Source: Hyphomicrobiales bacterium (GTDB lineage: Bacteria > Pseudomonadota > Alphaproteobacteria > Rhizobiales > Rhizobiaceae). From it: a stretch of 64,000 nt of DNA. The DNA is taken from contig NVSG01000002.1 of the NCBI GenBank assembly GCA_002401155.1, positions 125,023-189,022 on the forward strand, read 5' to 3'. The number at the start of each line of letters is the position of its first letter. The first letter of the stretch is position 1. Shown here piece after piece: positions 1 to 7,924 of this stretch. The notes under the pieces are model-generated. The model was not told where the DNA came from. It did not search any database and saw only the letters and a list, made by a program, of their open reading frames with translations. The position numbers were made by a program, and so were the translations under genes.

Positions 1-266
1 AGGAATTGCATTTGGGTGGTCACGCGGAAGATAAAGACGATGCGGGGCGTCGTCTGTTGATCGACGCGCATGATCGCGAAATTGCCGATGATGTGTGGGG
101 TCTGTACAAATTGGTTCTAAGCAAAACCGGACCACTACCAAGCCTGATCGAATGGGATAACGACGTGCCGCAATGGCCGGTTCTGGCGGGTGAAGCGCGC
201 CTTGCCGATGAACTGATTGGAAGAAATTCGATCCAGAGTATCAACCCGTCTTCTGGCTTGCACTGA
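1..266 (+). CDS. DUF692 / MNIO-family protein (BufB-like), C-terminal part only; 5' end lies outside the window
   Basis: Frame reads E-L-H-L-G-G-H...EWDNDVPQWPVLAGEA, typical of the DUF692 C-terminus; followed directly by a DUF2063-like gene. Confidence 0.8.
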   Translation, partial: ELHLGGHAEDKDDAGRRLLIDAHDREIADDVWGLYKLVLSKTGPLPSLIEWDNDVPQWPVLAGEARLADELIGRNSIQSINPSSGLH

Positions 267-268
267 GA

Positions 269-1051
269 ATGACTTCACACATGCCATCAGATGATCAAAC
301 GCCACACAAAATTTTCGGGCAGGCACTTTTCGATGCCAATCTGGATATCCCGGAAGGTATCATCGGGCCGGATGGGAAAACGGCACCTGTGCGTTTTGGC
401 GTCTACCGCAACAACGTAATCGTCAGCCTGATTGAAGCGATGAAGGATGCTTATCCCTCGATCCTTTCTATTCTGGAAGACGAAAATTTCTCCCGCATCG
501 CCCGAAATTACATTGCAGCCCATCCGCCAAAATCACCGATGATGCAGGAGTTCGGAGATAAGTTCGCGCATTTTCTGCAAGAATTTGAACCCTTGAAAGC
601 TTCTCCGTTTCTGGTGGATTTGGCCTGTGCTGAACGCGCGTGGCTGGTCGCCTATCATGCCGAAGATCAGCCGGTCGTTGCAGCGGAAGCTCTTGGTACT
701 GTGCCGCCTGAAATCGTCATGGACGTGACCTTTGAAAAACACGCAGCAAGCTGGATTTGCGCATCGCAATTTCCATTGTTTGCTCTTTATTGTCGCCGAG
801 ATGACACTAGCGCCGATATTGATTTGACCGAGAGCCAGAATGTCCTGATCACCCGCCCGCAAACAGATGTCATCGTGCGCCATATAGGGGCAGGGGATTG
901 CCGGTTTTTCGAACAGATATTTACAGGCAGCACGCTCGGCGAAGCCATTGGTGCAGGAACAGAAATGGAAACTGAATTTGATCCGGCAAATGCCATTGGT
1001 ATTTTGCTGGAAAGTGGTTGTTGCAGCAAATTATCACAGCCAGAATCCTAA
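269..1051 (+). CDS. DUF2063-family putative DNA-binding domain protein (BufC/HvfC-like)
   Basis: FGVYRNNVIVSLIEAMKDAYPSI...FPLVDLACAERAW-type sequence; immediately follows the DUF692 gene. Confidence 0.75.
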   Translation: MTSHMPSDDQTPHKIFGQALFDANLDIPEGIIGPDGKTAPVRFGVYRNNVIVSLIEAMKDAYPSILSILEDENFSRIARNYIAAHPPKSPMMQEFGDKFAHFLQEFEPLKASPFLVDLACAERAWLVAYHAEDQPVVAAEALGTVPPEIVMDVTFEKHAASWICASQFPLFALYCRRDDTSADIDLTESQNVLITRPQTDVIVRHIGAGDCRFFEQIFTGSTLGEAIGAGTEMETEFDPANAIGILLESGCCSKLSQPES

Positions 1052-1073
1052 CACGCATAATCAGGAGAATATT

Positions 1074-1643
1074 ATGTTATCGACCCTCACTTCGCTTCAC
1101 GGACGATTTTTCACAAGCCTCGAAAGCATAACCAATGGCTGGCTTTTGGGCCTTGCTGCCCGGTTCGTTTTTGCGGCAGTCATCTATGTTTATTATTTGA
1201 ATTCGGCGCTGACGAAGGTCAATGAAGGGTTCATTGGGTTCTTCCAAATCCGCTTCGGCGCTTACATCCAAATATTATCTGAAGGGGTTTTATCAGGCTA
1301 TGGGTTTGATGCTGCCAACGTGCCATTCTTCCCGCAATATCTGATGGTCCTATTCGGCACCTATGGCGAATTTCTCCTGCCACTGTTAGTGGTCATTGGC
1401 CTGTTTACCCGGCTGGCGTCGCTGGGAATGATCGGTTTTATTCTAGTGCAATCCTACGTGGATATCGCATTTCATGGCGCTGGTGATGAAACCATCGGTG
1501 CATGGTTCGACAGGGATTCAACATCCCTGATCATGGACCAGCGCACGCTCTGGATATTCCTGTTGATGGTCTTGATCGTGAAGGGTGCAGGTTCAGTTTC
1601 GGCGGATAGTTTACTCGCCCGTTGGTGGAAAAATCGAAACTAG
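1074..1643 (+). CDS. DoxX family membrane protein
   Basis: Several TM segments, FGTYGEFLLPLLVVIGLFTRLASLGMIGF motif; start set at ATG 1074 after ggaga. Confidence 0.75.
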   Translation: MLSTLTSLHGRFFTSLESITNGWLLGLAARFVFAAVIYVYYLNSALTKVNEGFIGFFQIRFGAYIQILSEGVLSGYGFDAANVPFFPQYLMVLFGTYGEFLLPLLVVIGLFTRLASLGMIGFILVQSYVDIAFHGAGDETIGAWFDRDSTSLIMDQRTLWIFLLMVLIVKGAGSVSADSLLARWWKNRN

Positions 1644-1650
1644 AATAATA

Positions 1651-1676
1651 AAAGGGCGCCCATCAGGACGCCCTTT
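1651..1676. terminator. Bidirectional Rho-independent-like hairpin between convergent doxX-like and hsp20 genes
   Basis: AAAGGGCG...CGCCCTTT inverted repeat between two 3' ends. Confidence 0.65.
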
Positions 1677-1693
1677 CTCAAATGGCTTAAGCC

Positions 1694-2167
1694 TTATTTC
1701 TTGGCTTCAATCTGCTTTGCCTTGGAGGCTTTCGAGCCAACGGTACCAATCGCAATCTTGCGCGCTTTCATGGCTTCAGGAATCTCGCGAACAAGATCAA
1801 TATGAAGCAGGCCATGTTGCAGGCTGGCATCTTTCACTTCCACATGGTCAGCAAGCTGGAAGCGCCGCTCAAACGAGCGTGCGGCAATGCCCTGAAACAG
1901 GAAGTCTTTTTCTGTTTCAGTTTCAACATCTGCTTTTTCAGCGCGGATGGTCAGCATGTTTTGTTTCGCTTCGATTTCAATATCCGCATCGCTAAAGCCT
2001 GCAACAGCCATGGTGATGCGATAGGAATCATCGCCCGTGCGTTCGATATTATAGGGCGGATAGGCATTTTGATTGCTATCCGGCGTACCCATATTATCAA
2101 GCAGTGAAAACAGGCGGTCAAAACCAACAGTAGAACGGTAAAGGGGTGAATAATCGATAGTACGCAT
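1694..2167 (-). CDS. Hsp20/IbpA-type small heat shock protein
   Basis: Starts MRTIDYSPLYRSTVGFDRLFSLLD; alpha-crystallin domain YRITMAVAGFSDADIEIEAKQNMLTI. Confidence 0.9.
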   Translation of the reverse strand: MRTIDYSPLYRSTVGFDRLFSLLDNMGTPDSNQNAYPPYNIERTGDDSYRITMAVAGFSDADIEIEAKQNMLTIRAEKADVETETEKDFLFQGIAARSFERRFQLADHVEVKDASLQHGLLHIDLVREIPEAMKARKIAIGTVGSKASKAKQIEAKK

Positions 2168-2245
2168 AATATGTCCTCCTTGAAGCGACGTTTGCGTTTT
2201 GGGGCGTTAAGCCCGATATGCCTTCTTCCCAAACGGGCAAGAAAA
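2168..2245 (-). promoter_or_regulatory. Possible ROSE-like RNA thermometer in the sHSP 5'UTR
   Basis: On the minus strand TCGCTTCAAGGAGGA lies just before the ATG (UYGCU-like motif opposite an SD), preceded by further small hairpins. Confidence 0.3.
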
Positions 2246-2428
2246 CGTTGATTGCAGGCCCAAAAGGCACCCACCACTAATATGTAGGAGTAGTTTTTAT
2301 GAATTCAAGGATTGAGAAATCTGGGCTTAGATGTGTTCTATGCTTGAGCCTACCTGCAACACTTTGTATGCAGGGTGCATTCTACCTTCTGCCACCTCGA
2401 TAAAGCTGGCAAATCACAGGTACTATTG

Positions 2429-3388
2429 ATGCGCGAAGCCAAATTATTAGATACCGAATATAATCCGGTGCCGGAAGGCTGCAAGTCTGGATATGTCACC
2501 ACGCCTGATGGCATGGATATCCGCTATGCCAACTGGAAATCGCTTTCATACCCGGTCAAGGGTACGGTTCTGTTGCTCCATGGTAGGGCAGAATTCATCG
2601 AAAAAATGTTCGAAATCGTCACTGATTTGCGTAAAAACGGCTTTGACGTTTTGACCTTTGACTGGCGAGGGCAGGGTGGTTCCAGCCGCTTGCTCGAAGA
2701 TAGCCGCCGCGGCTATATCGATAATTTCGACCAATACGCGCTGGATTTGGAAACCATCATGGATGATGTGGCGCTGCCCGATTGTAAGGCACCGTTCTAT
2801 GTTTTCGCCCATTCATCGGGCGCATTGGTTGCTCTGAATGCAGCACCGCAATTTGCCAATCGTATTCGCCGCATGGTGCTGGCATCGCCCTTTGTCGGTC
2901 TGTCAGAATCAAGAATTTCCCCCGGCGCAATGAAAGCATTTGCGGGCACTCTTTGTGCCATTGGATTGGGCGAAATGTATGTGGCTGGCGGCGGCGCTGC
3001 CAATGCCAACAAGCCGTTCTCTGCAAACATCCTGACATCAGATACGACGCGCTATGAGCGCAATGCCAAATTGATCATGGAACGTGAAAGCCTGTCGATC
3101 GCCGGACCAACGGCTTCTTGGTTATTTGCTGCTTGCCGCGCCATAGATCAGGTCAATGACCCGGATTTCCACAGCCAGATTACTACGCCTATATTGATGG
3201 TTTCGGCCGGCAATGATCAGGTGGTTTCCAATCGCGCCATCGAAGACCTTGGCCGCCGCCTTCGTTCAGGCTCTGCCACATGCATCAATGGTGCAAAACA
3301 TGAAATTATGCATGAGCGCAATGTGTTCCGCGAGCAATTGCTGGCAGCGTTTTATTCTTTCATACCCGGCTCGGAATTGGGCACCTAG
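2429..3388 (+). CDS. Alpha/beta hydrolase (lysophospholipase-like)
   Basis: VLLLHGRAEFIEK, FDWRGQGGS, FAHSSGALVAL, H near the C-terminus. Confidence 0.8.
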   Translation: MREAKLLDTEYNPVPEGCKSGYVTTPDGMDIRYANWKSLSYPVKGTVLLLHGRAEFIEKMFEIVTDLRKNGFDVLTFDWRGQGGSSRLLEDSRRGYIDNFDQYALDLETIMDDVALPDCKAPFYVFAHSSGALVALNAAPQFANRIRRMVLASPFVGLSESRISPGAMKAFAGTLCAIGLGEMYVAGGGAANANKPFSANILTSDTTRYERNAKLIMERESLSIAGPTASWLFAACRAIDQVNDPDFHSQITTPILMVSAGNDQVVSNRAIEDLGRRLRSGSATCINGAKHEIMHERNVFREQLLAAFYSFIPGSELGT

Positions 3389-3795
3389 GGTTATAGATCA
3401 AGTTATCCACATGCATTTTAGGATGTGATATCGAAGTGAGAGAATTTGCCTCGTCAAATACATTGTCAGGCACATTAAATCAGTTCCGCAAACACCCCGC
3501 ACGATTACGTTTTCCGGTAAAACCGCATCCTGTATTATGTTAATAGTGTGCTATTCGGATGGCCCAAAATTCACCTTTGCAACTCATCATTGAGAAATCC
3601 CAAAGGGTGTGATCCGTGTCTGGATTTGTCCCGCAGGTTGCGTATTGAAAAAACTTCCCTGTAGTCATATTTACTATACATATTAAGTAAATCTATACGT
3701 TATAAGTATGACTCATGCTTAAAACAACAAAGTTCACTCTACCCAGAGTTTGAATTTTATGCCGGGATGGAGTGTCAAAAAGGAGGAGATATCAA

Positions 3796-4866
3796 ATGAA
3801 AATCAAACAATTCATAGCAGCCCTCGCCTACGCGACGGCCCTATTATTTTCAGCCTATGCTGTTCAGGCCGCGAATTTTCCAGATCCGGTAGAAGGTGAT
3901 TTCATCATCAAGAAATTTGACTTCCACACCGGTGAGTCGATTACCGATATGAAGGTCCATTATTATACTGTCGGTGATCCGGCCAACGAAGCCGTCTTGC
4001 TATTGCATGGCACCACCGGGTCGGGCAAAAGCATGTTGCGAGCTGGCTTTTCAGCTGCAATGTTTGGCCCCGGCCAACCGCTTGATGCCAGCAAATATTA
4101 TCTCATCATGCCCGATGCCATCGGTGCAGGTGGCACCGCCAAACCTTCCAATGGATTACGCGCCAAATTTCCAAGATATAACTATGACGACATGGTCGAT
4201 GCGCAGTACCAATTGGTGACGCAGGGGCTTGGTGTCAAACATTTGCGTCTGGTTATGGGCAATTCAATGGGTGGCATGCATGTGTGGACGTGGGCCACGC
4301 GTTATCCAGATTTTGCCGATGCGGCTATCCCGATGGCATCACTGCCAGCGCCAATGGCCGGTCGCAACTGGATGATGCGTAAGATGTTGATTGATAGTGT
4401 GCGAAACGATCCTTTGTGGGACAATGGCAATTACACAACCCAGCCTCCTAATTTGCGAATTGCCAAAGTCTGGTTCTCATTGGGAACCTATGGCGGCAAC
4501 ATGAATTTGCAGGCCAAAGGCGCGACCAACAAGCAAGCCAGTGCCTATGTGGATGCCAAGGTGGCTAATCAAAAGGCTCAGGATGCCAATGATGAAATGT
4601 ATCAGTGGGATTCATCGCGTGACTTTGATCCGAGGGCTGATCTTCATAAAATCACGGCGTATGTTCTCGTCATCAATTCACAAGATGACGAACGCAACCC
4701 GACGGAGTTGAAAATGCTGGAAGCTTATATGCCGGCAATCGCACACGGACAGGTTTACATCATCCCCGAAAGCCCAACGACCACTGGTCACGGCACCACA
4801 GGTGGTCAGTCAGCACTCTACGCTGAACAGGTCGGAGGGTTTCTGGCAATTGTGCCCAAAAAATAG
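3796..4866 (+). CDS. Secreted alpha/beta hydrolase related to homoserine O-acetyltransferase family
   Basis: Signal peptide MKIKQFIAALAYATALLFSAYAVQA; LLHGTTGSGKS, VMGNSMGGMHVWTWATRYPDF; strong SD aaggagga. Confidence 0.8.
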   Translation: MKIKQFIAALAYATALLFSAYAVQAANFPDPVEGDFIIKKFDFHTGESITDMKVHYYTVGDPANEAVLLLHGTTGSGKSMLRAGFSAAMFGPGQPLDASKYYLIMPDAIGAGGTAKPSNGLRAKFPRYNYDDMVDAQYQLVTQGLGVKHLRLVMGNSMGGMHVWTWATRYPDFADAAIPMASLPAPMAGRNWMMRKMLIDSVRNDPLWDNGNYTTQPPNLRIAKVWFSLGTYGGNMNLQAKGATNKQASAYVDAKVANQKAQDANDEMYQWDSSRDFDPRADLHKITAYVLVINSQDDERNPTELKMLEAYMPAIAHGQVYIIPESPTTTGHGTTGGQSALYAEQVGGFLAIVPKK

Positions 4867-4960
4867 CAAATGATACTTTACTGAAGAGGGCCGTATTCTC
4901 TGCTGAATGGCACAAGATACTGCCTTTTTTCATGACCAATGTCGATTCCATCAAAGGTAG

Positions 4961-5074
4961 GGATACGTGAAGGCGGCGAAGAGCCGCCCGGCGCTAGCTG
5001 CGCCGCCCATGCGGAGGCCTGAACGTAGTGAGGATATGCCGTGAGCCGAAAATGTTGAGGATACGCCGTGAGCC
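4961..5074. repeat. GC-rich palindromic dispersed repeat, copy A (with duplicated terminal GAGGATAYGCCGTGAGCC)
   Basis: GGCGGCgaagaGCCGCC then GGCGCtagctGCGCC then gaggatatgccgtgagcc; related copies at 42.5, 47.0 and 60.0-60.2 kb. Confidence 0.8.
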
Positions 5075-5078
5075 AAAA

Positions 5079-5861
5079 CTATTTATTCAACAATTCCATC
5101 GCTTGCTCGTGTATCTCACGATTAGCCGCGGCCAAAATCTGACCGCCATTGGCGCAGGATTTTCCCTGCCAGTCGGTCATGATTCCGCCCGCCTGTTCGA
5201 CCACCGGAATGATCGCAGCAACGTCATAAATATGAAGCCCGTTTTCGGCCACCAATTCTATCTGCCCTGAAGCGACCATCGCATAGGCGTAGCAATCACC
5301 GCCATAGCGGGCCAGTTTGCAGGCACTTTCCAACCGCTCATAAGCATCCTGCTCCTCGCCTTTAAACAGCTTCGGCGTGGTGGTCATGAGAATGGACTGC
5401 GAAAGCTGCGTTGTTTGCTTGGTGGCAATTTTTACCGCAGCGTCATTTCCCATTTGAAGAAAACTACCCTCGCCGCTGGTGAAATACCGTTCCTTGGTAA
5501 AGGGCTGCTGGATCACACCGGCAATCGGTACGCCGTTATGATAAAGCCCAATCAGCGTTCCCCATGTGGGCAGACCGCTGATGAAGGCGCGCGTTCCATC
5601 CACCGGATCAATAATCCAGCAATAGTCAGCCCCTTCATTCTCGACACCATCTTCTTCGCCAAGAATACCGTGGTCGGGGTAATGTTTCTGGATCAGCCTG
5701 CGAATGGCCCGCTCGGCTTCCCGGTCGGCTTCGGTAACCGGGTCAAAATCATCAGGTTCTTTATTATCTATATCGAGCACTTGGCGAAAGCGGCTCATGG
5801 TTTCTTTTTCCGCTGCATCGCATAGCAAATGCAAAAAGGATTTAATTTCATTGGGTGTCAT
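5079..5861 (-). CDS. hisN: Inositol monophosphatase family / histidinol-phosphatase-like
   Basis: FDPVTEADREAERAIR, ILGEEDG, WIIDPVDGTRAFISG, YDVAAIIPVVEQAGG motifs. Confidence 0.8.
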   Translation of the reverse strand: MTPNEIKSFLHLLCDAAEKETMSRFRQVLDIDNKEPDDFDPVTEADREAERAIRRLIQKHYPDHGILGEEDGVENEGADYCWIIDPVDGTRAFISGLPTWGTLIGLYHNGVPIAGVIQQPFTKERYFTSGEGSFLQMGNDAAVKIATKQTTQLSQSILMTTTPKLFKGEEQDAYERLESACKLARYGGDCYAYAMVASGQIELVAENGLHIYDVAAIIPVVEQAGGIMTDWQGKSCANGGQILAAANREIHEQAMELLNK

Positions 5862-5876
5862 AGGAGTATCGATCTC

Positions 5877-6770
5877 TTATTCTGCGGCGAGAGGGCGGTT
5901 GCCTAGCATCGCGGCCTCCGGCATGCTCACAACAATATTCAGCAATTGGCGGATATCATCTGCCAGTTTTTCAAAATTCTCGGACTTCTGCATGGAATTT
6001 TCATCCATATATAGCCCGCGATTTATCTCAATTTGCACCGCATGAAGCCCGTTATCCGGGCGTCCATAATGTTGGGTAATAAAGCCGCCAGCATAAGGCT
6101 TGTTCAGCACCACTTTATAGCCGAGCGCTTTCAAATTATCGCGCAAACAAAGCGTAAGCTCTTCCGAACAGGAACTGCCAAACCGATCGCCAATCACAAA
6201 ATCAGGCCGTAGCCCATAGGGCGAACCGTGATGTGCAGATGGCATGGAGTGGCAATCGATCAGTACCGCATAGCCAAATCGCACATGGGTCTGAGCCAAA
6301 AGTCGCCGCAAACAAGCATGGTAGGGTTTATAAATATCTTCAATCCGCTCGAGGGCATCATTCAGCGATATTGGCCCATGATAAATCTCTTCGCGATCCG
6401 CAACAATTTTTGCAATCGTACCCAGCCCGGTGGAAACCCGCACCGATTGCGTGTTCACATAATCAGGTAATTGACTGTCGAACATTTTGGGGTCGAGTTC
6501 ATAGGGTTCCCGGTTCACATCCAAAAAGGCGCGAGGAAAATTGGCCACCAGCATCGGCAGGCCAATTGCAACGCCGCTGCCAAATAATTCATCCACCAAA
6601 AAATCTTCCGATTTCCGAATGGCAAAATCTGACAGTTGGACATTCGACATAAATGCGCTGGTATAATTGCGTCCGCTATGGGGGGAATTCAGGACAAACG
6701 GCACCCTTTGTACTGCCGGGCCATAGACCTCGAATGGCGGGTTGGAAGGGGTTTCGAATCCTGTAGTCAT
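5877..6770 (-). CDS. N-formylglutamate amidohydrolase
   Basis: VLNSPHSGRNY, LIDCHSMPS, FITQHYGRPDNGLHAVQIEINRGLYM. Confidence 0.85.
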   Translation of the reverse strand: MTTGFETPSNPPFEVYGPAVQRVPFVLNSPHSGRNYTSAFMSNVQLSDFAIRKSEDFLVDELFGSGVAIGLPMLVANFPRAFLDVNREPYELDPKMFDSQLPDYVNTQSVRVSTGLGTIAKIVADREEIYHGPISLNDALERIEDIYKPYHACLRRLLAQTHVRFGYAVLIDCHSMPSAHHGSPYGLRPDFVIGDRFGSSCSEELTLCLRDNLKALGYKVVLNKPYAGGFITQHYGRPDNGLHAVQIEINRGLYMDENSMQKSENFEKLADDIRQLLNIVVSMPEAAMLGNRPLAAE

Positions 6771-7007
6771 CTAATATCCATACAGCTTTTACCTGTCGTG
6801 GAACATGCAAATATGCACTGACAATAAAGAACGGCAATAAGGCCTGTTGGAAATTTTGAGAAAAATATGACATCTCGGCAAAAAAAAGATGTTTTTTCCA
6901 GAGATTTCCCTTCTCTTCACTCCCTGTTTACCCGCGTCGTGCCTTATTATATACTCAAACCAACATTAGACAGTAAAAAGTAGCAGGGTAACTCAATGGG
7001 ACTGGCC

Positions 7008-7367
7008 ATGACCAAAATTCTTCTCGCCGAAGATGATAACGATATGCGTAAATTTCTGTCGAAGGCTTTAAACAACGCTGGATATGAAGTGGTGTCATTT
7101 GACAACGGCTCCAGCGCTTATGATCGGCTTCGCGAAGAGCCTTTCAATCTGCTTTTGACGGATATCGTCATGCCGGAAATGGATGGCATCGAACTTGCGC
7201 GCCGGGCAACAGAAATCGACCCTGATTTGAAAGTGATGTTCATCACCGGATTTGCCGCCGTTGCACTTAATCCAGACTCCAACGCCCCAAAAGATGCCAA
7301 AGTGCTTTCCAAGCCTTTCCATCTTCGCGATCTGGTAAACGAAGTAGAAAAAATGCTCGCCGCTTAA
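7008..7367 (+). CDS. cpdR: CpdR-type single-domain response regulator
   Basis: MTKILLAEDDNDMRKFLSKALNNAGYEV...LLTDIVMPEMDGIELARRA; about 120 aa REC-only protein. Confidence 0.85.
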   Translation: MTKILLAEDDNDMRKFLSKALNNAGYEVVSFDNGSSAYDRLREEPFNLLLTDIVMPEMDGIELARRATEIDPDLKVMFITGFAAVALNPDSNAPKDAKVLSKPFHLRDLVNEVEKMLAA

Positions 7368-7475
7368 GCTCAGGCGAGAATTTCAACATTATTTGATAAA
7401 TCACCAATTAGCGTGTTGACGCAGCACCAGATATTTGGTGTATCCAGACCACTTGTTTGTTTCAAAAAACAATCA

Positions 7476-7550
7476 GGGCGATTAGCTCAGTGGGAGAGCA
7501 CTACATTGACATTGTAGGGGTCGCTGGTTCAATCCCAGTATCGCCCACCA
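7476..7550 (+). tRNA. tRNA-Val (GAC)
   Basis: gggcgattagctcagtgggagagc..ctacaTTGACATtgtag..ggttcaatcc..atcgcccACCA; cloverleaf with encoded CCA. Confidence 0.95.
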
Positions 7551-7924
7551 TCAGCTTTTCGCGAAGCGAAACGCTAAAACCATCCGAGCAGCTATAAATT
7601 GCGGCAGTCGTTTCGCAGAAACGATGAGAGCCTTCAAGGTTCGAACTTACTCCGCTTGGCTCCACCATCACATCAATTCAGTTCTATGCCAGTTCTATGA
7701 ATGGCACACCGGCGATTGTGAAATTGCCGGTTTAGTTTTGCGTAAACTGTTAAAATCGATTTTTCTACTCATATTACTTATCTAAATTGATGTATTTTAT
7801 CACGAATGCATGAATCTCATCATTTTGAGGCGTTAAATGCAGGAATTTATTCAAATAACCTCCCGATATGCCCGATTTTCCGCATCTGAATGGCTTAAAA
7901 TTTGATTAACGGCATCCAGATTCT

